Shown here one piece after another: positions 42,720 to 50,735 of a stretch of 51,062 nt of DNA (the stretch's first letter is position 1; the number at the start of each line of letters is the position of its first letter). The position numbers were made by a program, and so were the translations under genes. The stretch lies in assembly GCA_030748215.1 (NCBI GenBank), contig JASMMK010000001.1:1-51062 (forward strand). The letters run 5' to 3'. Origin of the DNA: Candidatus Scalindua sp. (GTDB lineage: Bacteria; Planctomycetota; Brocadiia; Brocadiales; Scalinduaceae). The notes beneath the pieces were generated by a model, which did no database searches, was not told where the DNA came from, and saw only the letters and a list, made by a program, of their open reading frames with translations.

Positions 42720-43601
42720 TCAGAACTGCAGTCTCTTCTCTCTCGCTCTGAAAAATTTCATAATTGGTTCTACGTACGAGCTGTCCGTTCTCACGTCAAC
42801 CAGATCGACTCCCATACCTCTAAATAACTTTGCCCTCTCCTCCATATTCTTTACATTAAAACTGTTAAACCGTTCCATCATTTTCCTGTCTGAGGTATCA
42901 ATAAGCGTTATCTCACCGGTCTCAGCATCTTCCAGCTCAACAAACCCGACATTTGGTATCTCCAGTTCCCTAGGATCTGTTACGGAAACAGCAACCATAT
43001 CGTGACGCTTGTTTGCAATGCGTAAAGCGCGTTCGAAACCCTCAGTAATAAAGTCTGAAACCAGGAAGCAAACTGTCTTACGCTTGGTAACTTTCAGGAG
43101 ATACTCAAGGGCTATTGATATGTCTGTTCCCTTATTTTCCGGTTTGTAGTAAAGCACCTCTCTGATCACACGAAGTACGTGAGTTTTTCCCTTCTTTGGA
43201 GGAACAAACTTTTCAATCTTATCAGTAAAGAGAATCAGGCCAACCTTGTCATTGTTCCTGACAGCAGAGAAGGCAAGCACAGCACAAATTTCAGTCGCAA
43301 TCTCATTCTTAAACTGCTTTTCACTCCCAAACTCTCCGGAAAAGCTGAGATCAACCAGAAACATTATGGTCAGTTCCCTCTCTTCCGTATATCTTTTTAT
43401 GTATGGATGACCCAAGCGTGCCGTAACATTCCAGTCAATTGTACGGATATCGTCTCCTGCCTGATATTCCCTCACCTCGTCAAATTCCATACCGCGGCCT
43501 TTAAATACGCTAACGTATTCACCGGCCAAAACGTCATTTACAAGACGACTTGATCGTATCTGTATCTGTTTTACCTTTTTTAGTATTTCCTTTGGGATCA
43601 T
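42720..43601 (-). CDS. DUF58 (VWA-like) protein of the Bat operon
   Basis: A 293-residue cytosolic DUF58 protein. The family signature D-E-V-R-E-Y-Q-A-G-D-D-I-R-T-I-D-W-N (about 40-57) is intact, followed by a VWA-like core with L-V-D-L-S-F-S-G. DUF58 proteins normally sit beside a MoxR ATPase, with which they are thought to work. Here the gene is first in the operon and the next upstream gene is the divergent hdrC, so moxR is missing from this site. It has a predicted promoter at 43646-43675. Confidence 0.9.
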   Translation of the reverse strand: MIPKEILKKVKQIQIRSSRLVNDVLAGEYVSVFKGRGMEFDEVREYQAGDDIRTIDWNVTARLGHPYIKRYTEERELTIMFLVDLSFSGEFGSEKQFKNEIATEICAVLAFSAVRNNDKVGLILFTDKIEKFVPPKKGKTHVLRVIREVLYYKPENKGTDISIALEYLLKVTKRKTVCFLVSDFITEGFERALRIANKRHDMVAVSVTDPRELEIPNVGFVELEDAETGEITLIDTSDRKMMERFNSFNVKNMEERAKLFRGMGVDLVDVRTDSSYVEPIMKFFRAREKRLQF

Positions 43602-43645
43602 GATTAACCAATATTGAAATTAACGTACACACTCATTACAGCACT

Positions 43646-43675
43646 ATAATATAATCGAAAAAAACAAAATTTCAA
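43646..43675 (-). promoter_or_regulatory. Predicted promoter of the bat operon
   Basis: On the minus strand TTGAAA (43670-43675) and TATTAT (43646-43651) are 18 bases apart. Transcription would begin near 43639, about 40 bases before the DUF58 start. Confidence 0.5.
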
Positions 43676-43762
43676 GTTAATGTATTTAAGTCATTTATAC
43701 TACTCCCCTGATTTAAGAGTAACTCCATTTAGCTTCATGAAACCCAAAAAATATTAAATTTT

Positions 43763-43792
43763 TTGACTTTCATTTGCCCTTTATAGTATAAT
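43763..43792 (+). promoter_or_regulatory. Predicted promoter of the hdr-flox operon
   Basis: TTGACT (43763-43768) and an exact TATAAT (43787-43792) are 18 bases apart. Transcription would begin near 43799, leaving a leader of about 74 bases. Confidence 0.65.
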
Positions 43793-43819
43793 TGCTCTTT
43801 TTCGTTTTCATAATACTTT

Positions 43820-43849
43820 AGATCCTGAATAAAAAGGGATCTTTTTTTT
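43820..43849 (+). terminator. Terminator-like hairpin and T-run inside the hdr leader
   Basis: AGATCC (43820-43825) and GGATCT (43837-43842) form a 6-bp stem with an 11-base loop, and eight T residues end at 43849. It lies between the predicted promoter and the hdrC start, where a premature stop of transcription would control the operon. The stem is short, so strength is uncertain. Confidence 0.4.
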
Positions 43850-43872
43850 GCATAAATTTGTTTCAAATATAA

Positions 43873-44439
43873 ATGAAGATTAAAATTACAACAGAAGAAC
43901 GGAAGTCTGATTTCGCAAAGGAAGTCGAAGAAAGAAGCGGAATAGATGTCAAGAAATGCTATCAATGTGGTAAGTGTACGGCAGGTTGTCCTGTAGCGTA
44001 TGAGATGGACTACATGCCAAACCAGATAATCAGGTTTGTACAGCTCGGCCTGAGACAAGAAGCCCTGACTTCCAGGACTATATGGCTTTGCGCTTCCTGC
44101 ATAACGTGTACAACGAGATGCCCCAAAGAGGTAAAGATTGCGGAATTAATGGATGTTTTGAGAGAAATGGCACTTGAAGAAGGCATAGCCAACCCAATGG
44201 AAAAGGATATTACCACTTTTCACGAAGCATTTCTTAATTCTGTCAAGAAACATGGTCGAATCTCTGAGTGCGGAATGCTAATGGAGTTCAAAAGAAAGAG
44301 GCCTAAGGCCGCTTTAAAGTCAGCTTTACAAGATGTGGCAGATGGGTCGCAATTAATGATGAAGGGAAAGTTATCCTTGGCGCCGCACGACATTAAGGGT
44401 AAGGACAACATTAAACGAATTTTCGAGAAACTTGGGTAG
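43873..44439 (+). CDS. hdrC: Heterodisulfide reductase-type subunit HdrC
   Basis: HdrC carries two [4Fe-4S] clusters and passes electrons from HdrA to the HdrB active site. The motifs are Cys29/32/35/39 (C-Y-Q-C-G-K-C-T-A-G-C) and Cys73/76/79/83 (C-A-S-C-I-T-C-T-T-R-C). The length of 188 is normal for the soluble type; no membrane domain is present. It is the first gene of a seven-gene unit with hdrB 10 bases downstream. In bacteria such Hdr proteins act on an unknown disulfide rather than CoM-S-S-CoB. Confidence 0.92.
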   Translation: MKIKITTEERKSDFAKEVEERSGIDVKKCYQCGKCTAGCPVAYEMDYMPNQIIRFVQLGLRQEALTSRTIWLCASCITCTTRCPKEVKIAELMDVLREMALEEGIANPMEKDITTFHEAFLNSVKKHGRISECGMLMEFKRKRPKAALKSALQDVADGSQLMMKGKLSLAPHDIKGKDNIKRIFEKLG

Positions 44440-44449
44440 TATATAGATA

Positions 44450-45352
44450 ATGTCAGAAGAAACTAAGAAAACAAAGATAGGTTATTATCCGGGTTGTGCA
44501 ATCACAAAGTGTTCAACATCGGAAGAGTACGGCACATCTGTTTTGGGTGTTTCCCGTGTTATAGGACCTGAACTGGAAGAGATCGATGACTGGAACTGCT
44601 GTGGCGCATCCTCAGGTCATGCAACAAACCATAAACTGTCTACTGCCCTGTCAGTTAGAAATATCAGCCTGGCAGAGAAAGACGGTTATGATGAAGTCCT
44701 TGCACCATGTCCTATGTGTTCCCAAAGATTGATTGTTTCTCAGGACGATGTTGAAAATGATGAAAAGCTGAGAAAGGAAGTTGAAGATGCTATAGAGATG
44801 CCAATCAGTCGCAATGTAAAGGTTTCAAACTACCTTGAAATTGTCAAGAACTACAGCATGGATGAGATTGCGGAGAAACAGAAGAGGAAACCGGAAGGGC
44901 TTAAGGTTGCCAGTTATTACGGATGTCTCCTGGTAAGACCTCCCAAGATACTTAAATTTGATGACCCTGAAAACCCCAAGACTATGGACGATATTGTTAA
45001 AGCGATAGGAGCCGAGGCTGTAGATTGGGAATTTAAAACAAACTGCTGTGGTGGTGGTTTTACGCTCAGCAGACCAAATGTAGTAATTAAGCTGACTCAT
45101 GATATTCTGGAAGGTGCTATTGATGCAGGTGCAAACGCCATAGCCGTAGCCTGTCCTATGTGTCATGCAAACCTTGATATGAGACAGCAAGCTATAGAGA
45201 AAGAATATGGGCGCAGGTTCAATATCCCTATTGTATATATTTCAGAGCTTATCGGCCTTGCCCTTGGTCTAAAACCAAAAGACCTCGGCATGGATAAACA
45301 CTTCATAGATACAGGTTCTGTCATTGACACATTTTCAGATATAGAAAAATAA
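44450..45352 (+). CDS. hdrB: Heterodisulfide reductase-type subunit HdrB
   Basis: HdrB holds the disulfide-reducing site with two noncubane [4Fe-4S] clusters, each bound by a CCG domain. Both CCG domains are complete: C-C-G-A-S-S-G with C-P-M-C-S-Q-R in the first half, C-C-G-G-G-F-T with C-P-M-C-H-A-N in the second. The length of 300 is usual. This makes a working disulfide reductase likely. The real electron acceptor in bacteria is unsettled; a low-molecular-weight or protein disulfide such as DsrC is possible. Confidence 0.93.
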   Translation: MSEETKKTKIGYYPGCAITKCSTSEEYGTSVLGVSRVIGPELEEIDDWNCCGASSGHATNHKLSTALSVRNISLAEKDGYDEVLAPCPMCSQRLIVSQDDVENDEKLRKEVEDAIEMPISRNVKVSNYLEIVKNYSMDEIAEKQKRKPEGLKVASYYGCLLVRPPKILKFDDPENPKTMDDIVKAIGAEAVDWEFKTNCCGGGFTLSRPNVVIKLTHDILEGAIDAGANAIAVACPMCHANLDMRQQAIEKEYGRRFNIPIVYISELIGLALGLKPKDLGMDKHFIDTGSVIDTFSDIEK

Positions 45353-45367
45353 AAGGAGCATGTACAA

Positions 45368-47413
45368 GTGAGTAAGAAAATCGGTGTTTTTGTCTGTCAT
45401 TGTGGTACGAATATCTCTGCTACCGTTGATGTTGAAAAGGTAGCTGAAGAGACCAAAAAGAATAATCCAAGAGTTGCATATACAACTACTTACAAGTATA
45501 TGTGTTCAGACCCCGGCCAGAAGTTGTTAAGAGATAAGATCAAAGAAGAGGGGTTGACCGGGGTAGTCGTCGCCGCCTGTTCTCCAAAGATGCACGAACA
45601 TACATTCCGTAATGCCGCTGTAAAGACAGGCCTGAACCCATATCATGTTGAAATTTCAAACATCAGGGAACAGTGTTCCTGGGTTCATCCGGATATACCC
45701 ACAGGAACTGACAAGTCTATCGATCTCGTAAGAATGATGACCGAAAAGACTAGAAAGGATAAATCACTAACTGCAATAAAGGTTCCCGTAACAAAGCGTG
45801 CCCTCGTTATCGGAGGAGGTATCGCAGGGATACAGGCTGCATTGGATATAGCCGATGGAGGGCAAGAGGTTGTAATGGTTGAGCGGGAGGCGTCAATCGG
45901 CGGCCACATGGCTCAACTGTCTGAGACCTTCCCTACCCTCGATTGTTCACAGTGTATCATGACGCCGAAAATGGTTGAAGCGGCGCAACATGACAACATA
46001 ACAATGTACACATGGTCTGAGATAGAATCTATTACCGGTTATCTTGGCAATTTCGATGTAAAGATTCGTAAAAAGGCAAGGTCTGTTGACCTGGACTTGT
46101 GTACCGGGTGCAGTTCATGCTGGCAGGTATGCCCGTGCAAAAAAATAAAGAGTGAATTTGATATGGGTATTGGAAACAGGACTGCCATCTATATTCCATT
46201 TCCACAGGCAATTCCCAGCAAACCTGTAATCGACAGGGAAAACTGCATATTATTCAAAGACGCACGCAAGAAAAACATTAAACCGAATGATTCCAAGGTT
46301 TGCAGAAAGTGCATTGACGCATGTCCTATAGCTCCCGTTAAGGCAATTGACTACAACCAGGAAGATGAAATTGTAGATGTAAAAATTGGAGCAATAATTG
46401 TTGCTACAGGTTTTCGGGAACTTGAAGATGGTCTTTATGGTGAATATGGCGGTGGTAAATATGAAGACGTAATAACAGGACTGCAATTTGAGCGTCTTGC
46501 CAGCGCTTCCGGCCCTACGGAAGGGAAGATTAAAAGACCTTCTGATGGCAAAGAGCCGGAAATAGTTGTATTCATTCAATGTGTTGGTTCAAGAGACCCC
46601 GCAAAAGGGTGTTCATATTGTTCCAAGACATGTTGTATGTATACGGCCAAGCACACCATGTTGTATAAGCACAAGGTGCATGATGGACACGCATTTGTTT
46701 TCTATATAGATATCAGATGTGCCGGAAAGAGCTATGAAGAATTTTCACAAAGGGCAATAGAAGAAGAAGGAGCCACGTATCTCAGAGGACGTGTATCAAG
46801 GGTTTACAAAAAAGGTGAGAAACTGATTGTACTTGGAGCAGACACATTAACCGGCTCGGTAGTTGAGATTGAAGCTGATATGGTTGTCCTCGCATCTGCA
46901 ATGAAGGCGCAGGACGATGCAGAGCAATTTGCACAGAAGCTGAGCATACAGTATGATAAAGATAAGTTTTTCTCGGAGATGCATCCGAAGTTAAAGCCGG
47001 TAGAAAGCAGCAGCGCCGGAATCTTTCTTGCAGGAACATGTCAGGGACCCAAGGATATTCCTGAGACGGTTGCACAGGCAGGCGCTGCGGCAAGCAAGGT
47101 ACTTGCCCTTCTTTCATCTGACGAGCTGGAACGTGAACCTGTCGTCGCCAGGGTAGACAGACAACTCCCGCCAGTATTTTCAACATGTATTGGATGCTTC
47201 TACTGTCAAAAAGTATGTCCGTACAGTGCAATTGAGTCGGAAGATATCAAGGCACGTGACGGCAGTGTGATAAAGACCGTCGCCAGGGTAAATGAGGGGC
47301 TCTGCCAGGGATGCGGTTTGTGTGCGGCAACGTGCAGGTCAAAGAGCGTAGAGTTAGAGGGCTTCAACGACGAACAAATATATGCGGAGATTAACGCATT
47401 AGAGTTTAATTAA
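45368..47413 (+). CDS. hdrA: Heterodisulfide reductase-type subunit HdrA (bifurcating flavoprotein)
   Basis: HdrA is the flavoprotein that splits electron pairs (flavin-based bifurcation). Start is GTG 45368 after AAAGGAG. Order: N-terminal HdrA domain with F-V-C-H-C-G-T-N, FAD motif G-G-G-I-A-G (149-154), a [4Fe-4S] motif C-T-G-C-S-S-C-W-Q-V-C at Cys245/248/251/255, an incomplete-looking group near 293-319, and two C-terminal ferredoxin motifs (607-617 and 646-656). All 681 residues fit a complete HdrA. Cysteine, not selenocysteine, is used. FloxD and FloxA-C downstream would deliver electrons from NAD(P)H. Confidence 0.94.
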   Translation: MSKKIGVFVCHCGTNISATVDVEKVAEETKKNNPRVAYTTTYKYMCSDPGQKLLRDKIKEEGLTGVVVAACSPKMHEHTFRNAAVKTGLNPYHVEISNIREQCSWVHPDIPTGTDKSIDLVRMMTEKTRKDKSLTAIKVPVTKRALVIGGGIAGIQAALDIADGGQEVVMVEREASIGGHMAQLSETFPTLDCSQCIMTPKMVEAAQHDNITMYTWSEIESITGYLGNFDVKIRKKARSVDLDLCTGCSSCWQVCPCKKIKSEFDMGIGNRTAIYIPFPQAIPSKPVIDRENCILFKDARKKNIKPNDSKVCRKCIDACPIAPVKAIDYNQEDEIVDVKIGAIIVATGFRELEDGLYGEYGGGKYEDVITGLQFERLASASGPTEGKIKRPSDGKEPEIVVFIQCVGSRDPAKGCSYCSKTCCMYTAKHTMLYKHKVHDGHAFVFYIDIRCAGKSYEEFSQRAIEEEGATYLRGRVSRVYKKGEKLIVLGADTLTGSVVEIEADMVVLASAMKAQDDAEQFAQKLSIQYDKDKFFSEMHPKLKPVESSSAGIFLAGTCQGPKDIPETVAQAGAAASKVLALLSSDELEREPVVARVDRQLPPVFSTCIGCFYCQKVCPYSAIESEDIKARDGSVIKTVARVNEGLCQGCGLCAATCRSKSVELEGFNDEQIYAEINALEFN

Positions 47414-47432
47414 TTCATTTAAATAATATACG

Positions 47433-47912
47433 ATGGCAGAAGAAACCAAATTTGAACCTAGAATAGTCGCCTTCCTCTGTAACTGGTGTACCTATGCAGG
47501 TGCAGATCTTGCAGGAACAGGCAGGAATCAATACCAGGCAAACGTTCGCGTAATCAAACTCCCATGCACCGGCGGGATAGACCCGTTATTCCTGATAAAG
47601 GCATTTGAACGGGGAGCCGATGGGATTCTGGTTTCCGGGTGTCATCCCGGAGACTGTCACTACAATTCCGGTAATTACCACGCCAGGCGCAGGTGGAATG
47701 TCTTCCGGCCATTGCTTGAGTTCTGTGGTATTAATCCGGAACGAATACAATTTTCATGGGTATCTGCCGCAGAAGGTGGAAAATGGGTAGAAACAATAAA
47801 CGGTGTAGTTGATACCGTCAGAGCACTGGGGCCATTTGAAGGATATCAAAAGATAAATGCAGTCGGCTCGGATGCTTCCGGTGAAGCTGCTACTTCCGGT
47901 GATACAGGTTAA
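47433..47912 (+). CDS. floxD: FloxD / MvhD-type electron-transfer subunit
   Basis: A 159-residue iron-sulfur protein of the MvhD family, which joins HdrA to its electron source. In methanogens that source is the Mvh hydrogenase; in FloxABCD-HdrABC it is a flavoprotein. The opening F-L-C-N-W-C-T-Y-A-G-A-D-L-A-G and the S-G-C-H-P-G-D-C-H-Y loop give the [2Fe-2S] cysteines. No hydrogenase genes lie here, so the Flox role is preferred. An 88-base gap with imperfect repeats separates it from floxC. Confidence 0.88.
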   Translation: MAEETKFEPRIVAFLCNWCTYAGADLAGTGRNQYQANVRVIKLPCTGGIDPLFLIKAFERGADGILVSGCHPGDCHYNSGNYHARRRWNVFRPLLEFCGINPERIQFSWVSAAEGGKWVETINGVVDTVRALGPFEGYQKINAVGSDASGEAATSGDTG

Positions 47913-48000
47913 AGGATCGATGATTGTCGATTGATGACCCGCCACACTGCACGTCGGGCAAGTTGACGATTGACAAATGACTATTTACTAATTACCAATT

Positions 48001-48846
48001 ATGATTGAGGCTCTAAGAAAAAAGGCTGAGGAATTACTCAAGAACAAAACCGTTGACGTTGTCTACGGTTATGGTGAAGGCAGCGTACCGGAAAGAACAA
48101 GGCCGGTATTCATCACTAAGCCTGAAGACGTAAACAAATTAACATGGAATAAGTATTGTGTCTATAATCTTACAACGTACCTCAAAAAGCAGGAATCAAG
48201 GAAACTTGGAAAACCGGCAATTGTAGTAAAGGGATGTGATGCAAAGACTATCACCGTTCTCATTAAGGAGAGTCAGATTAAACGCGAAGATATATACATC
48301 ATTGGTGTCACATGTACCGGAATAGGAGATCCTCCGGCAACTAAATGTAAGGCATGTGATGTCAACACTCCTCTTATATATGATGAGTTAATTGGTGAGA
48401 AGATTGGGAACAAGGAATTCTCCTTTGAGGAAAGATATGCTGAACTGGACGAATATGAGAAACTATCAGAACAGGAAAAATGGGATTTCTGGCAGAAGCA
48501 GTTTGAAAAATGCATCAAGTGCTACGCCTGCAGCAGTATCTGCCCTCTCTGTTTTTGTGATAGATGTATTGTTGATAAAAACCAGCCACAATGGATAGAC
48601 CCAAGTGCACACCCACGCGGTAATCTCTCATGGAACGTTACACGGGCTTATCATTTGGCCGGCAGATGTATAAACTGTGAAGAGTGCCAGAGGGTATGTC
48701 CAGCAGACATTCCGCTTAATCTTCTGAATAAGAAACTGGCCAAGGAGACGGAGAAGAACTTTAAGTACCGGTCCGGTTACAATGTAGACGATGAACTTGC
48801 AATGGCTACTTATAAAGAAGATGACAATCAGGATTTTATTAAATAA
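48001..48846 (+). CDS. floxC: FloxC-like iron-sulfur protein (FrhB-like N-terminus)
   Basis: The 281-residue protein has an N-terminal region like the FrhB/coenzyme-F420 hydrogenase beta family (P-A-I-V-V-K-G-C-D-A-K-T, then T-C-T-G-I-G-D-P-P) and a C-terminal di-cluster ferredoxin with Cys171/174/177/181 and Cys223/226/229/233. Extra cysteines C-P-L-C-F-C-D-R-C lie between the clusters. Proteins of this shape are one of the two iron-sulfur subunits (FloxB/FloxC) of Flox complexes. Which is B and which is C is arbitrary here. Confidence 0.75.
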   Translation: MIEALRKKAEELLKNKTVDVVYGYGEGSVPERTRPVFITKPEDVNKLTWNKYCVYNLTTYLKKQESRKLGKPAIVVKGCDAKTITVLIKESQIKREDIYIIGVTCTGIGDPPATKCKACDVNTPLIYDELIGEKIGNKEFSFEERYAELDEYEKLSEQEKWDFWQKQFEKCIKCYACSSICPLCFCDRCIVDKNQPQWIDPSAHPRGNLSWNVTRAYHLAGRCINCEECQRVCPADIPLNLLNKKLAKETEKNFKYRSGYNVDDELAMATYKEDDNQDFIK

Positions 48847-48864
48847 GATTTCAGGAATTTCACT

Positions 48865-49899
48865 GTGGAAAAGACTTTAAAGAAAGAAAAACTTAATTCC
48901 TTAATAACCGGCCTGAAGGATAAGGGTTATAAAACTATTGCTCCAAAGAAGGACAATAACCTTATCACGCTTTGCGAGATTCAGGAGGCGGATGAGATTC
49001 ACTTTGATCACGTCCAGACCAACAATTCTATTAAAGAATACTTCCTTCCAAAGACGGAGAAGATACTATCTTATACAATTGAAAAAACCAAGGTTAGTAT
49101 AGAAGAGCCTGAAGGTTTTGCGGTTAAAAGTGTTGTCTTTGGATCAAGACCATGTGATGCTGCCAGCCTGCCTATCATGGACAAGGTCTTTAATTGGGAT
49201 TGTACCGACAAGTTCTGGATTGAAAGAAGAGAGGCCATTACCATAGTAACCATTGCATGTGATAAATGTGATAGTTACTGTTTCTGCACATCTGTATGTC
49301 TGGCCCCGGATGCAAAGCAAGGCAGTGATGTGCTGCTTACAAAGATTTCTGATGATGAGTATTTAGTAGAGACAGAAACCGAAAAGGGCGAAGGCCTGAT
49401 AAAGGAACTGGAAACAGTCTTTTCTGAACCCCCATCCGGGACACCGGATCGGCAGGTTGCAACAGTTGAAAAGAAGTTTGAGATTGATAAGGTTAAACCG
49501 TGGCTCGATGAAAATTTCGTACACAAAATATGGGCGGAATTTTCTACGAAATGTATAGGCTGCGGCGCATGTACATTTGTATGCCCTACATGCCATTGCT
49601 TTGATATTGTTGACGAGTGTACGATGTCAAAAGGTGACAGGGTCAAGAACTGGGATGGGTGCCAGTTCAAGATGTTTACACTGCATACATCCGGACACAA
49701 TCCAAGGTCCACACAAGATCAGCGATGGCGCCAGAGGATCATGCATAAATTTAAATATTACGTAGAAAAATTTGACAACATTCTCTGTGTCGGCTGCGGA
49801 AGGTGTTCGAGAGTCTGCCCTGCAGACATGAATATCTCTGAAATGCTCGAAATAATTTCAACTGATGAAGGTCAGCCAGAGCCTGTAAGTAAGGAATAA
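48865..49899 (+). CDS. floxB: FloxB-like iron-sulfur protein (AsrA-like)
   Basis: Starts from GTG 48865. The 344-residue protein resembles AsrA, the electron-accepting subunit of anaerobic sulfite reductase. It has an N-terminal region with G-S-R-P-C-D-A-A-S-L and the tight cysteine group C-D-K-C-D-S-Y-C-F-C. Two [4Fe-4S] motifs follow at Cys230/233/236/240 and Cys308/311/314/318. It lies 18 bases after floxC and 2 bases before floxA. It carries electrons from FloxA towards HdrA. Confidence 0.8.
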   Translation: MEKTLKKEKLNSLITGLKDKGYKTIAPKKDNNLITLCEIQEADEIHFDHVQTNNSIKEYFLPKTEKILSYTIEKTKVSIEEPEGFAVKSVVFGSRPCDAASLPIMDKVFNWDCTDKFWIERREAITIVTIACDKCDSYCFCTSVCLAPDAKQGSDVLLTKISDDEYLVETETEKGEGLIKELETVFSEPPSGTPDRQVATVEKKFEIDKVKPWLDENFVHKIWAEFSTKCIGCGACTFVCPTCHCFDIVDECTMSKGDRVKNWDGCQFKMFTLHTSGHNPRSTQDQRWRQRIMHKFKYYVEKFDNILCVGCGRCSRVCPADMNISEMLEIISTDEGQPEPVSKE

Positions 49900-49901
49900 A
49901 T

Positions 49902-50735
49902 ATGGATAATATATATACACCATATCTTATGAATATCAGTGATGTGACAGATGAGGCTCCGGGTGTGAGAACATTCAGGCTTAACTTCCAAAACGAAGAC
50001 GAAGGCAAGAACTTTAAATTCCAGGCAGGACAGTTTGCGCTCTATTCTGCTTTTGGTTATGGTGAATCTACCTTTTGTATCGCTTCATCACCCACAAGGA
50101 AGGACTACGTTGAATGTACCTTCAGACAGGCCGGAAGGGTAACCAATGCATTGAGTGAACTCAATGCAGGTGATACTATTGGATTCAGGGGGCCATATGG
50201 AAACGTATTTCCCATAGAAGAGTGGGAAGGCAAGAATCTTGTGTTTGTTGCAGGCGGTATCGCATTACCTCCATTAAGGAGTGTTATCTGGAACTGTTTA
50301 GACCTGCGAGACAAGTACAAAAATATAACCATCGTTTACGGGGCGAAAACCGTTGCAGACCTGGTATACAAGAATGAGCTCAAGGAATGGACTGCAAGAG
50401 ATGACGTTAACCTGGTAACTACCGTTGACCCGGGCGGGGAAACACCGGATTGGACAGGCAAGGTGGGCTTTGTACCGACTGTTGTAGAAGAAACAGCACC
50501 CGATAGCAAAGATACAATCGCTATAGTATGCGGACCTCCCATAATGATTAAGTTCACACTACCAGTACTGGAAAAACTCGGCTTCAAGCAGGATAAAGTA
50601 TATACTACTCTTGAGAACAGAATGAAATGCGGACTGGGAAAATGCGGCAGATGTAATATTGGATGTACTTATATTTGTAAAGAAGGCCCGGTCTTTACGG
50701 CTGAGGAAATAAGCAAGATGCCCGATGAATTCTGA
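49902..50735 (+). CDS. floxA: FloxA-like NAD(P)/FAD oxidoreductase (AsrB-like)
   Basis: FloxA is the NAD(P)H-oxidising entry of the complex. An N-terminal FAD domain of ferredoxin-NADP reductase type is visible (residues 1-105), then the NAD-binding part with V-F-V-A-G-G-I-A-L-P-P-L, and a C-terminal [2Fe-2S] motif C-G-L-G-K-C-G-R-C with Cys243/248/251/259. This AsrB/PyrK-like layout has 277 residues. Together with Hdr it would form an NAD(P)H:ferredoxin/disulfide bifurcating enzyme. The downstream mobB ATG overlaps its end by 11 bases. Confidence 0.87.
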   Translation: MDNIYTPYLMNISDVTDEAPGVRTFRLNFQNEDEGKNFKFQAGQFALYSAFGYGESTFCIASSPTRKDYVECTFRQAGRVTNALSELNAGDTIGFRGPYGNVFPIEEWEGKNLVFVAGGIALPPLRSVIWNCLDLRDKYKNITIVYGAKTVADLVYKNELKEWTARDDVNLVTTVDPGGETPDWTGKVGFVPTVVEETAPDSKDTIAIVCGPPIMIKFTLPVLEKLGFKQDKVYTTLENRMKCGLGKCGRCNIGCTYICKEGPVFTAEEISKMPDEF

